Shown here: positions 12,379 through 25,800 of the stretch, piece by piece
Layout of the letters: every line of letters starts with the position of its first letter
How positions within the stretch are numbered: position 1 is the first letter of the stretch
NCBI GenBank assembly: GCA_963931925.1
Contig: OZ007569.1
Location: forward strand, 8,114,957-8,178,956
Source: Onchidella celtica
Lineage: Eukaryota; Mollusca; Gastropoda; Systellommatophora; Onchidiidae
Direction: 5' to 3'
DNA length: 64,000 nucleotides
The notes under the pieces: model-generated
What the model was told of the DNA's origin: nothing
The model's input: only the letters and a program-made list of their open reading frames with translations
The model's database searches: none
Program-made: the position numbers and the translations under genes

Positions 12379-13735
12379 TTTACTACTGTGTAACCTTGAC
12401 CTATTCACAGATTTAATTCCGCAGTAAACAAAGAGTTGCCAGGAATTTTGAGGCTCTGCGATAACTCGATGCCAAAGAAAAAAAAAAGGGGGGGGGGGTC
12501 CTTTGAAATTACATAAAAGTTATATTCTACATAATCTTTTAAAAATAAATTTCTCTCCCGTTCATAGATATGCAAGGAAATATAGACTGAGCCGTTTTGT
12601 CAGTAATTAAGCTGATAATGTGGAAGGAAGGGTAGTTGAGGATTTTTCAAATTATTTTTTCTAAAATAATTCAGTTGTACTTCTCCATTTTGATGCTTGT
12701 GAAAGTAGTATTTTCTTTTTAAATTTTACACTCAGAGAACAATTTTAAGTTCCTAATTCAAAATGCCTGTGTGCATTTATATTATTTGCAAAATGAATAT
12801 ATGTTATAGCTTACATTGAACAGAAAAGAAATGGGGGGGGGGGGCGATGGTGTCTCATTGTTGGACAAGATGAAGCATTCTTTGTGTCATTATTTACAGT
12901 GCACATACAAGCCGATCAGCAAAAAAATTTAGTTTGATTCCTATAATATATAATATACATATTCCAGCCCTCCTTCTAATTTTCATCTTCGATTCCTTGT
13001 ATCTTAAATATCTTCAGAGTTCTTCACCACTGTAATCTCCAGTGGTTTTCACTGATTTCAAGTTATAAAAAAAAGAAGTATTTTTACAACAACCAATTTC
13101 ATGAACAAAATCTTATGGGATGATCAGGCGCTTTTGAAAAAGGCAACTTTTAATGAATAGAGAACAACCTAAACAAATAGGTAAGTTATGTTCCCGCTGT
13201 CCCCAACAAGTCAAGCGAGTAATGAGTAGGAAGAGAGCCCCTCTCTCCGTGTTTTCTACGGCAAAAAGTGTCCCCGTAGTCCCAGTGATGTTATTTGATT
13301 CGTCATGAATCTGAATGGAAGAACAAAATGATTGTCCAACGTCTGCCACTCTTATTGGTAACTACATCATCTGACGAACCTATTTTCTAAATATATTTTC
13401 CCTACAGTTTATTTGAATATTTATTTTTTGAAATAATCGGAAAGGTTATTTTCAGGAAGCTTTCATTTTGTGGTAATGAATTCAAGCACACTTTAAGATT
13501 CAACCTTTAACCTTTCAAGTTTCGAGTCACCCCGTCTCGGGGGGTAACTTTGGCAAGGGGAGATTACTCAACGAGTCTGTTGTTGGGAGCGGTCGATCTG
13601 TTACACAATAGTATAATACACACCTGGTATTGTGGCACCTTGTCGGTTGGCGTATGGGACTACACCCTCCAGCTTCAAGCTTTGACACACATTTCAGTCT
13701 CCTGAGTGTTCCCAAGACGGATTACAACTTTCAAG
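12379..13735. promoter_or_regulatory. Putative bidirectional promoter between KAT8 and the SLC35A transporter
   Basis: The 1,357 bp separating two divergent start codons must hold both 5' UTRs and core promoters, unless further non-coding exons exist. No TATA box was identified with confidence at either side. Both ATGs overlap a YY1-like motif (AAAATGGCGGA on the minus strand at 12378; CAAGATGGC at 13736). Two poly-G runs (about 12487 and 12834) lie inside. Shared regulation is inferred from geometry. Confidence 0.6.
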
Positions 13736-13820
13736 ATGGCTTTAATATCCGGAGATCTCTTTCCAACAAAGTTGAGCTTTGTTGTTTTCATATCGTACAT
13801 GGGATTATTCATCAATCAAG
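13736..13820 (+). CDS. SLC35A-like coding exon 1
   Basis: It begins MALISGDLFPTKL, runs into the first membrane helix (SFVVFISYMGLFINQ) and ends CAAG|gtgatt, phase 1. The ATG has A at -3 and G at +4. This exon is separated from exon 2 by a 4.6 kb intron. Joining gives INQG-ILVTASK, typical of the family. Confidence 0.88.
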
Positions 13821-16800
13821 GTGATTAATTTAGATTATAGGCTTCATAATCTTGATGAATACCCAAGACAAGAGTAGATTGCAGTAAAATGGTAGGAATG
13901 AATATGATAATTATAGTGATCCAACAATGGTGGCAGTTTAAAAGTTGTTGACAAGCTGGCAATCTTGAGCATACATCTACTGATCTAGAGTCTAGATCAG
14001 AATTCATATAATAATCATATTATAATATATGAGGAAACTGTAAATGTGGGGAAAAAACTGATTTTAGAGGAGAGGGAAATGATCTGTTTTACTTGAATTG
14101 TACTCCCTGTTTCAAATTACACTTTACAGGCCTACATGTTTGGCTGTTAACAATCACCCTGCGAGAGGTGTTGAAATATGGCATTCATTGACTTTGGAAT
14201 CCAAGCATTCACTCTGCACAGGCGTATCAATACGACAAGGTCAGGCTGACCACGCGCAAGCCATAATTTCACGGATCAGGTCATTGTCCTCTTTATGAGA
14301 TGTAACTAGGCCGTAGGCCCTACTGCCTTATTGCTCACTATATCTCTTCTAAATCAAAGGCATTGTGACAAGGACATGTTATTTTTGTTAACCAGTGAAC
14401 CACTGGTCGGAATCACAAAGGCTAAGCTTTCGTCAAAGGCTCTACCCACACTATCATTAATCAAACGGTGGACCATTGTCATGCGAACTGTTGCTCAACA
14501 AATTTGCAACACTGCAATATTATCTCATTTTCTCACAGGCTGACCATCATCTAAAGTTGTCTGTATCTAAATCTAAGAACCAATCAGAAACAAGCTCTGA
14601 AATGACCTTTGTCCCAAATGCCCACATTGGTTCATTAGTAATAGCCAAGACCCACTATACCAAGACGGTGCAATTCAAGCACTTCCGTCCGCCGAGCCAG
14701 AGTTTCTAAAAATAGTCCGGCGCGTACAATCGTAAACACAGGCACGCGGTTCATCGTATGTGTTAATCGAGGAAACTTTTGTCAAGAATCAAAATTAACA
14801 CTTTGCAAGGCTGTTTGCCGACTTGAAGTATATAATATGTCTGTTAATGTATTATAGTAAATTGGTCTTCAGACATACACCTGTGCACTCCTCATACAGT
14901 CCCAATATTTTTGTGTTTGGACTAATGCATGTGTGCTATGGAGATCATCAGCTCTGTGTTTGTGTTTGTGAAGAGGGAGGGGCGTAAAAATCTAATTGCT
15001 AATTCAACGTTCGTTTCGGTATAAGGGCATCATCTTTTTATTTGTTTGAGGAAGCCGTAAAACGCCATCGATCAAATACTGATAAACTTTCTCAAAGCTA
15101 AGGAATCTCACACGTACAATCAATAATTATGTGAATGAACTTTTCCACTTGATCACTGACTGGACTGCGGGCTTTAAGGTGTAGTGCACAGGGTGTGGGT
15201 TAAGTTAACCCACTCAGGGTTAGGTGTAGTGCGCAGGGTGTGGGTTAAGTAGTCTGGCTCTATCCACAATAAACTTGTGTGTATGATTTAGAAAGTCATA
15301 TGCGGAATTTCGTTTGTCGCAAATTTACCTGGGGTCCAACTGTAAAATTCCGGGGGGGGAGTCAATGTGCTAACTCACTGAGCCTTGAGGCTTTTTCTTG
15401 GGTTATGCCATAAAACCAGAGATTTTGCAAGTTGTTCTAAAAAATTCTAAACTTTTTATTTATCAAGATATAGCTCTTTATTTGAAGTGTAGTGTACGAT
15501 TTGTTGAATGAATATTGCAATTTAACAAAAAGAACTTTTTAAATAGACTAAAGAGCTACATTTTTGGTAAATTTTTAAATTTATACAATTACAGAGTAAA
15601 TTTTTTTTACAAAAGTGAACTTTTGCATGGCCAAAAAGAAGAGAGAAAGCTTACCAAAAATGTAATAAAAACAAAGCTGAAAAAAGTAAGACATCAATCA
15701 ATTTGTATCCGATACAGTTATTTGGTATCAAAATCTTTACACTTTCTTTTCTCTGGATCTAACTCCATTCAATTCAGCCATTTTAGCAAAACAAGCGGCA
15801 GGCTCATATCGATACTGACCATTTTCACCTCCCTGTATAAATTATAATCCAATACAATGTACTGTAAGTGCTATGGGCACATGATGGCTGTCGACATGCA
15901 CAGAAATGAACAGAGAATCGCATAGAGCCCATGCCCAATGTATTCACGGCTTTGTAATAGAGAAGAAAACATTGGTTGGAAATTGAAAACCAACAGGGGT
16001 GCGGTCGTGAGGCGCCATGTATGTTGAGGACACACTGCACCTGTGTAGGTAGCAGGGCTCAGTGAGCTAAGTCAATAGAAAAAATGAAATTCTATTCCTT
16101 CAAGGAGTTCAAGTTCAAGGAATCTATTTGGCAACAGAAAGCATAATCCACAGTTACAATATAAATACACCTGTTTCAGGATTATATGGCAAGTGATTTT
16201 TTACAACAAATGCAAAAGAAAAAAGAGTACGTATTATTAGACGTTACATTTTCTTACAAGATCCTGTTTTATCATTGGGTCAAGTGCTATAGCTCCCTCA
16301 TTTCAGATGCATTTATATTATAGGCATAAAGAACTTATTTAATTATGTTCTGATCTTGGCACATTAACTTGTTATAAATGGCATTCTCTTGTTTTTCGAA
16401 GACGTAGTCGTAGTTCATTACCGTATTTAATGCGTTCAGAATAAAACAATCATCAGTCAAGATTTTGAAAGCAGTTGTTGTGTACTTTGTGATTACTGAG
16501 ACTAATACAAATTCACAGTTTCAAAAACTGCATAAGTAAATATTATTGCATGCATTATATTGTGTCTTAATATTTATATAAAATGTTTGTAACAAAATGT
16601 GTACAGTAAAAAGGTATGTACTTGAAATTTTGTTCATATCTTGTGGCTATCGAACATCTGAAGGTTATCATATGTGGCTCTTACAAGAAAGTTTGGCCAC
16701 CCCTGCTATATAGCCTATGCAAGCAATCACATTATTTTCTTTTCCTATGTGGAAAATTAAAAAATGTAAACATAAAACATTTATAAATGTACCCAAATTA

Positions 16801-19800
16801 GACGGAAGCACATTTTTATTTAGATTTATAACTTGACCATAAAAAGTTTCCATTGGCATTAAACTCTGGTTGATTGATGAAACTCTTGCTTAAATGCTTT
16901 ATATTTAATCTAAAGACCCTGACCTGAGAATATTAGAAAATTACAGCATCTGTGTCAGTAACTCTGCCATCTTGGCAAAGAAGCATGAAGTTATGCAGTT
17001 AAACAGCAAGCCGATGGGTAACAATATCTCACCTCAGTACGGTACTGGTAATTATTATACATATGTAAACTCATATCAAACTTTCAGTGAAACATGAATT
17101 AAAAATGCCCATTCCTGCACCATAAGAATGGAAAATTAAGAGCAGGCCAACAAAACTGAGTTGTGAAGTCCCACATTGGTGAGACTGGGATGAGGACTGG
17201 GATGATCCATTACGTGATGAGGAAGACAAATGAAACTAGGGCTGCCAAAACATATATAAACATATTCAGATTTGCTGACATGGGCTTGACTCCACCATAG
17301 TCTAAAGCAGCAAGCGTATCATTTGATTCATCATGATGATTATCTGACTGGGTGTGTGCAGAGAAGATGGACCAGGGCGAAACTTTCATTCTTCCCCCGT
17401 CCTTCTGTTTATTTCATCCCGTCTGTCTTACTACTTTCATGTTTTCTACTTGCCCTCTACTTTAAAAAAAAATGTTTCGTTCTTTTTGGCTTTTACTTAG
17501 CACTTTATTCTTCCCTTAGACTGCATTTTTGTTCTTGCTGAATAGATTTGGAGTCTCTGTGATAATTAAACTGTGGACATCAGACTTATCTCCAGACAGT
17601 TTTTACCCTCCTAAGATGAAAATGAACAGATTTTCCTTAAACCGCTTGTTCATCTTTTAAGTACCAAAACTATGGTCATCCATTTGAAATTTTTTAAAGC
17701 TGGATCAGCTTGACCCAGTCAGTACCAGTACCCTAGCTGTGCCATGGTATGACCAGGTGATAGGACACTGAGTGTTCACTTTTGTCCCTGATTCTTAGCT
17801 CAGCATACCCACATCAGGAAGGTTGACACTAAATCTAGCAGCAGTTTTCACATATGAATGGCTGTTGCATTAGAGTGCCAGTTGGAAGATCATTTATCTG
17901 ACTAAAGTTAGATCTTTGCATGTTATCTGCTTGGTTAAATCTTGTCCTGAGCTTACAGAGGGACATTGATTTGGCAAGGTGTGGTTGTACTGATAAGGTG
18001 TGACCTCCTCTTCCTCAAAAGCTAAGTACACTGTACTGTATTTTTAATGGATGTGGTAGTCTAATAAGATACTTTTGAACTTGCTTAAAAAGCAGACACA
18101 TTTCATTATGAGATTTAACTTAGAATGTTTAAACATTTGAAATGAACGAAATGGCACATTTGAGATTAAGAGGACAAATTTCATGAGTTACTTCAACATT
18201 TTCACCTAAATTTTCAATTTGTGTAACTGTAAGTGTTGTTTACTCGTTCTACCTTCCTTCTTTCACGTACCCTCACTTATTGCAACACCCTACTGCTGTG
18301 AGACCTGTTCCAGGTACTTTAAAAATTCATCTGATATTTCTGATGGATTATTTTATGTTGAATCATAGTGGTCACAACATCACCAGGTGGGAAGTGGGTC
18401 AAATTCTAACAAATTTGCTTTAAGACAGTTCTTGTAACATCCATTTCCTGCAGGTATTTTAGTGACAGCCAGCAAATCAAAGGATAACAGTTACAGCTAC
18501 AACACTGTGACTGTTGTACTGCTAACGGAAGTGCTCAAGTTGGTGGCAGCAGGCATCTTCTTTGTCAAAGAGTAAGTTTATATTACGTATTTTTAACAAC
18601 TTGCAGTGACCCTTCACTTAAAAGCAAAATGTCCAATTATGTTTGGAATGATTGGACATGGATATTTACTTATTTACTAAGTTAAAATATAGATGTCCAT
18701 CAGTTTTTTGTTGTTATTTTTTTTCTCATGTATGTGTATGACATTATTGAATGTAATAATGTGTCATGTTTTTTTTGTGCAGCTGTGTCTGTATGATAAT
18801 ATGTCCTTACTTGCTTTTAATTTGATTAGGAAAGTGATTATGTTCATTTACAGTGAAATGAAACCTGGTGAGCTGTTCAGTTTGATTGAATAATTTCATG
18901 GATCAGTAATTGTGTAATGGTAATGAAAGAAGGAGAGAGGCAACATCTGTCACATACGACTGTTGCAAGCTTTCTTTTTCTTTGCATAGTACTAGTAGTA
19001 TTAATAGCTCTGCCATTGACCAGCATTCTGTTGTTTTTTTATCAAGGAGGAGGCTAGTGCGATTAAAAGAGGAAACTGGATTTTGAACAGATTCGTGCAT
19101 TAAAAGTCCATGTGGCAGATAGGCACATTATATGTAAGGCGCTGTAGGGAATGGTCCACATGTCGCATTCTGCACTTTTGAGATAAGAGCCAAAAATAGG
19201 TGGATGGTGACTTCAGGTCCTATGTCAGTTTTCGGCATAAATAGATTCCTCAATCATTTCTGTATGCCTGGTGAAAAGGATTTTTTAATGAATTCGGGGT
19301 ATAAATTATTTGTTTTTCTTTCATTTTTCTCTGATCCAATTTAATGGCCTTCTAAATTTATGTAGACTTTAAATGTGTCTTTCTCATAAGAGACTTATTC
19401 TACCTTGCCACCTTGAAATTCCCATAACTTGGTCAATTTTCAACATTTTTACATAAAATAAAGTTCATTCTTCTCAGGACAGTTTGCACTTTCACAGTTT
19501 ACCCTTAACTCAATTTTGAAAACATTAGCAATATGGATTATTTCCCTAAAGACAAAATCTTCAGCTGAATTGGAGAACATTTAAGCACGGCAAGCTCTAC
19601 AACCTTACCTGACATTGAAAAAGCAACCTTTAGAATACATTCAATGCAAGTGGCATCAATGACATTTATATATGTTGTTTATATGTGTCTGTACGCATTC
19701 ATAGGTGGGAACCGTTCTAGTCATGGCTGACGAAAATTGGACAGATAAAATAATTGAACAATAAAAAAAATGTAGATCAATTTTCCAATTTTTTTGTTGT

Positions 19801-22800
19801 TGTGGTTATTGATGTTTTGTTTTCCCTGAAGGTTCTTCACTGATAGCTCAATTTGTTTTCCCTTTTTCTTTCCGTTTTATCGTATCTCTTCGGCATTATG
19901 TCTTCCGCGAAGCTTTGCTACATGATACAACTTTTTCTTTTTGCTATATTTTATCTTTGCTTCAAGCCTTGCTGCAACTCCACAGTTTTTCTGTGGTTTT
20001 TATAGTATTTCATTATAATATTTCACTGTAGCTGAAAGTTGTACCAGTCATTGTAAATGCTATTGAACTTCAGGCTTTCATGCCTGAGCGCACCTGCATT
20101 ATGTTTACATATTGACAAAATAAACCAGTATGTTGCTACAGTGTTACCAGTGAGCTCAGTTTAGGGTAAGGTGGGTTGAATGAAAGAACTGTAAATGGAC
20201 ACTGTAGAGCGGTTTTTCATAGTCACGTTCAGGTGAAATGTCACCATACTTTCTTCAGCAAACTTGAACCGTTTGCCAGGCCAGAAGGTGGTTCAGGTTG
20301 CACTGCTCTACAGTTCACAAAAGAAGCTATTCTTCTCATGATTTTGAATGCTTGGTGGGAACCAGCATTTTTCACAGCATAGCAGCTTAACTTGTGAAAT
20401 GAATGATTGTCAGTATTTGAAAAAAAAAAAATCATCAAAACCCAGTGTAATTTAGTTTTGAAATTACTTATCTGGATTACAGTTACGTACATCCGGACTA
20501 CTTTGAACTCTTACAATTCTTTACAGATTTTATTTTTGTTTTCTGGTTGAAGGGGTAAGGAGTAGAGTTAGAGATAAGACTAGGTTTAGGATCAGGGGTA
20601 AGGACAGAGTTAGGGATAGGACGGTTTTGACTAGATGGTTGGGTCTTATACCAGAACTTTCCCTTGCTGAATAGCATAATTCGGAGAAAAAAAATAACAA
20701 GTTTACAATATGTCCCGCATTAATATCTAATCATTAGGTAATTTAATCCTTAGAAAACAATAGGGTCAGTAATCGGCCCAATTATTTTACAGTGAAAAAA
20801 GATTATTGTACTAGTGTCATAGTCTTGCAGCCAGTCAGACTGCTTGTTTCATAAAATTTACAGAGCTGTACAAATCAGTGATGGATCTTCCTGCTGCTGG
20901 AAACACATTATTGTCCTGTGAGCTCCTTTCTAAACAGAAACTATTCAAAATACCCCTCGTCTCCAAAGGGTTAAATATGGCACTTCAGAATAACAACATG
21001 TAAATTATGAGTTTCCTTTGTCTGGACACAAACTTTGAATTTATGAGCATAACAATATCTGAGCGAATACAAGCATAGGTTTTATAGTTAAATAAAGGGT
21101 TTATTCCTAAAGACGAATGTTTCTTGAATCATACTCAAATCTAGGGTTCATGTTTTCTTATTTTGAGTTTGAAGTGTGTTCAAATAGGAAAATTGCACAA
21201 TGTGGTGCCGGCCAATAATCCTTGATCTAAATTTTGTTGTTGGGGGAAAGATTTTTCAGCATATTTGACTCAATTACTTGGACAATTCTAACAATAGCAA
21301 GAAAAAAAGTTACTGATTAGTTTGAATACTTGAATGGCCTTGATGAGTGCCACACTGCACCAGGCATTCTTATGGAAGCCAAAATCTGACTGGAAAACTA
21401 TACAATTTATGTAGCTAATGGATGAAGTGCAGTTGTTGTTAGTTGTAACATATTAAAGTGTATAAAGTTTGTGTCTATAGTTTTTGACAATGAATAGATA
21501 GCTTGTTGCAAACATTGTCTCATAGTAGTGACAATGAGTGTTTCACAAACTTGTAATTATGCTCCAGGAGATAAATTAAGACAAAAAAGTCAATCTGTCA
21601 TTACAGTATGGTAAATTAACCTTCAAAGCTTGCACTACATACATCGCATATTGATCGGTTTTGGTCACAGCTGTTTTGTAGTTTTCATCGATCGGTGATA
21701 CATTTTTGTTATCTCCATTATCACACACAATGAGAGGGCTTTCAAGAAATGTTTTTAAGGTTCTCTCCTACTGATGAATGGCAACATCTGTCAAAAACGG
21801 AAAATGTTCTGCCTTTACTTAATTATTATAATTTCATGAATAATATGAACAAAATTTGTTTCCATGAAGTTCTTGTATGTATTGTATCATAAATATTATA
21901 ATGAATTATCTTTGTTTGTCTTCTTTATCTACAGTCACAGTATAGTCAACCTGTTTGAAGATATAGTCAAACACAGGAAAGGTATGGTTGTAATGAGAAG
22001 TAGAAGCAGGCATGGAAATTCTCCGCTATATTCTGCTCAAGTGAGAATTTTCTATCCTGGCACCAAAGCTTTTTGGCTCATCATTGCTGTTCAAGTTCCA
22101 GCTTATTTATTCACGTGTGAAAATGATAACTATTGAAAGCAAGTTTCATGCAATTATGTCAGTGTATGAAGAATTGCAGCTCAGTTGAAATAGTTTTTTA
22201 GGATTTCAGCTCAGAATGAAATTAATTGTTTCCATGCCTGAGAATGGTTGTCTGAAAATTGTTTGACTAATTGTTTGCTGCCATAAATGATAAATTTACA
22301 TGGTCATGATTTTTATCAGATAAAGCCATCTGTCATTTTCAAATTCACTCTTCCTTGTAAATCTCTTACCATAAAATCTTGGAGAAATGAGAGAAGATCA
22401 TTTTGGGGGAGAGGTTCTTGAGGGAAGGCAAATACTGCTTTATTATGGTTTACTCTCAGTCATGACTCATAGTCATATTACCATTTGTTGCACAAACGTA
22501 TTAGAAAACCCAAAGACATAATTATTTAAAATTTAAAAAGAAACAACAAAACAATTGCTTTTTCACTGCTCATTACTTCATTAACAGTTCCCTTTTTCCA
22601 TTACTCACCATTTGACAAGTTTTTCCAGTTTTCCAGTCTTTGTTTGACTCAGTCTCATGGGTCACTTAAACATGTTAAAGAGGATTTGAGTTTGTCCCTA
22701 ATAAACTGATTTGATAAAACACATTGTAGTTCTTACATGTCTACATGGTTGTTCATGATCTCGCTATCTCTTCTCGTATTTCAGTCATTTTCCCCATATT

Positions 22801-25800
22801 GTTGTTCAGTCCCGTCTTACACACCAGAATGTGAACATTTCATTCAAATGTATGTTTGCTTCATTTTATGCCTCTCTTTTTATCTCTCATTTTTCGCTTA
22901 TTCTTTATTTCACATCCTTCATGACTATCTCTCTTTTTCTCTTCCATTCATGTATGTTTCTCTCTTCTGTGTTTGCTGAATAAGTTCCCATGCTTCTTTA
23001 TGTGCCTCTCTTTTTATCTCTCATTTTGTCTCTTATTCTTTGTTTCACGTCCTTCATGCCCATCTCTCCTTTTTATTTTCCTTTCATGTATTTTTCTGTC
23101 TTCTGTTTTTGCTGTACCAATTCCCATGTTTGTGTTTCTGGATGAAAAAATGTTTGTTCCCTTTAGTTTGTATCAAAGGTAGTAACATCTAAAATTGTTG
23201 ACAAATTTTTGTCTTTAAAAATACAATGTTTCATTATTCTTCTGCAAAAAATTAAAGGTAATGTAGAGCCCTCTTTTTTAGAGGTCTTTTTACAAGCAGC
23301 TTCCACCCCCTCCTGTCTTATTGTAAATCCTGTCTCTGTTCTTCTGTTTCAGTTTTGTTCCTGTATTTCATCCCTGCTGCACTGTATTGTTTATACAACA
23401 ATCTGCAATTTGTCAACCTGTCAGCCTATGATCCAACTACTTACTACTTGTTATTACAGTTCAGAGTGGTCGTCACTGGTATTGTATTCCAGGTAAAGTA
23501 AATCAGAGATCATCACATTGAGTTTCTGAGATGCTGTAGATCAGTGGTTCTCAACATGGGTGATATTGATTTCCAGGATGGGGGGCGAAAACTTGTAAAA
23601 AAAGGGCAACAAAGGGGTAAAAACATGATTGGAGAACGATTTTGAGGCAAATACAGGACAATCACAAACTTGTTCAGCAGCCATTAAATTGGCCATTTTT
23701 TGTGCTTGTGGTACTGCATTTGTCATCAGAAATATATGCAGCTTGGAACATTTTGTGTTTGTTTTGTTTTTGCTGTTTTATAAATGATTAGAGAACATTT
23801 GACTTTGACAGTGTTGGCACTGGGACAGAGTTTAATTCAGTTCCCTTTGTCAGAGTTGTGTCACGTACTGAGATAGTATCACAGTGTCTGAAAATGGTTG
23901 TGTTTGTCTTACAGATTATATTTAAGAAGCAGCTAAGCCGAATCCAGTGGGCCTCTCTGCTGATCTTGACACTTGGCTGTATTATTAAAGAGATTCGCCA
24001 TGATGTGTCCAGTGCCAATGCACAGGCAGTTGCTCCAACATCCTTCTTGGATTACCTGGACATTCATCTGTTCTTTATCCTGCTACAGGTTTGTAGAACT
24101 TTTTTCCAGAAGTTCCTTACAACAAAACTACGTATCATTCCGTGTCATCATATTCCTTACAACGAATTAAATAAATCCTTGTAGGACAAGAGTAATTTGC
24201 ATGGTCTATTAATGGTAAGTTACAAGATCTTATACTTTAAAGCCAGTTTTGTGGGTAAAGAAATTTTATGGTTAGTTCATGTTGTACTTGTTATGGACAT
24301 ATTGTGTAGGCAGACATGTAAGTAATAGTAAGAGGCAGTGTTCCCTCTAAGCCACAGTCGCTGTATAGGTAGAATGCGCATATCCACCATCTTGTCTGTC
24401 CAAACCCACTTAAGCCGCCGCGAACCAATCGGCGGCGAGTTCACTACTATAAACAATGACACGTGTGTATACGCACATGGAAGACTTCGGTCAATTCTTT
24501 CACTTCCTTTCTCTTGTCTACACGGATGGTAGGGAATCGGACCAGTTTGGATACATCCTTTCCACCCCTGTCACAACAGTCAACTGCAATGCAACCAGCA
24601 GGCATTTTAACTGCTTAGACACATCTCGAAGTTACACTCATCAGCTGATCCACCGGCCATCTTGTTTGGCGGAAGTACAAAACAAAAACTCTGTGACGTC
24701 ATGCGCATTCTACCTATTGGTGCCATGCGCATCAGAATGTTGCCAGACATATCAAAATGCTGCCTGTCAGTTTTAATTTACAAAATGCAATTATTTTGGC
24801 CAGTATTTAAAATATTTTCGCTCAAACCATCAAAGTTGCACTCAGTGGTTTGGAAAAAGTGGACAGAACATTGGTAGAATGAGAGCTTTAAGCTAGGTCT
24901 GATTTATCTTTTAGAGAGATATCTGATCTTAGCGGCTTGTCTGCAGGTTATTCATTTTTCAAAATACAGTATGGGCATTTTGAGATAAACTTTTCATAAT
25001 AATGATTTAAGTTTCTCATGGTTTAGGAAATATAAGTTTATTAAGAGGATGACTTCAAAAATTTCAACAGGTGTTTTCCTCTTGTTTTGCTGGTGTGTAC
25101 AATGAATTCCTCCTGAAAGACACAGGTGTCGAAGTTCATATTATGATGGCCAATGTCTTCATGTATCTCAACTCAATTGTGTGTAACGTTTTTGTGCTGG
25201 CCTACCGAGGTGAGTAACTCTGGTTTTACCTTTCTTTTTAAAAAAAAATATTGTGCATTGACCATTTTAGTCTCAGAACAATTGTTTTCCTTTTCATTTG
25301 GGAATTATTGCAACATTTCTTTTTGTTTCTTTTTGTAACATACAACCTTTTTTTGCCATAGTTTAACTTATGTATGTCCAAGAAAGAGACACTGTTTTTT
25401 AAAGATTTTCTTATTAAGTCTCATATATAATCATCTGTGCTCAGGTGCTGGTGTATATAAAGTCTTAAGTGAAAAGGAGCAGAGCAAGTGAAGAAAACGT
25501 GTCAAGATGAATTTCTTCATCTACAAACACATCTTATATTGTTTTTTTTTGTTATTGTTTTTTTTAGCGTTATTTTCTGATTTATTGGCACCTGTAAAGC
25601 TTGCATTTTGATGCTTTAAGTTTTGCAGTGTAGCTGTGAGTAATTGAAGTTACGGATCCTGTGAAATAGAAAGACGTGAAGGTGAACGTGGGCATATTTT
25701 GAAAACGTCTTGACGTTCACTATGTTTTTAATACTTTCATTGATTTTTAGCCACAACTGAGTTCAACAGAAGAAAGTGTTCTGACGTTTGAGCAGGAAAA

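Larger units (their letters stand above)
13821..18453 (+). other. Transporter intron 1 (4.6 kb)
   Basis: It contains the inverted partner of the KAT8-intron repeat (14234-14632) and a short duplicated motif with an internal palindrome (15178-15250). Otherwise it is unique AT-rich sequence. No exon or RNA gene is recognised. Confidence 0.8.
18572..21934 (+). other. Transporter intron 2 (3.4 kb)
   Basis: It holds the element at 19141-19551 and a GTTAGG-rich patch (20550-20625) that resembles 63105-63180. Nothing else is recognised. Confidence 0.8.

Noticed and set aside
12379-12408. Upstream GTG start for KAT8
   Set aside because: Non-ATG. The ATG at 12378 has a good context and a family-like N-terminus.
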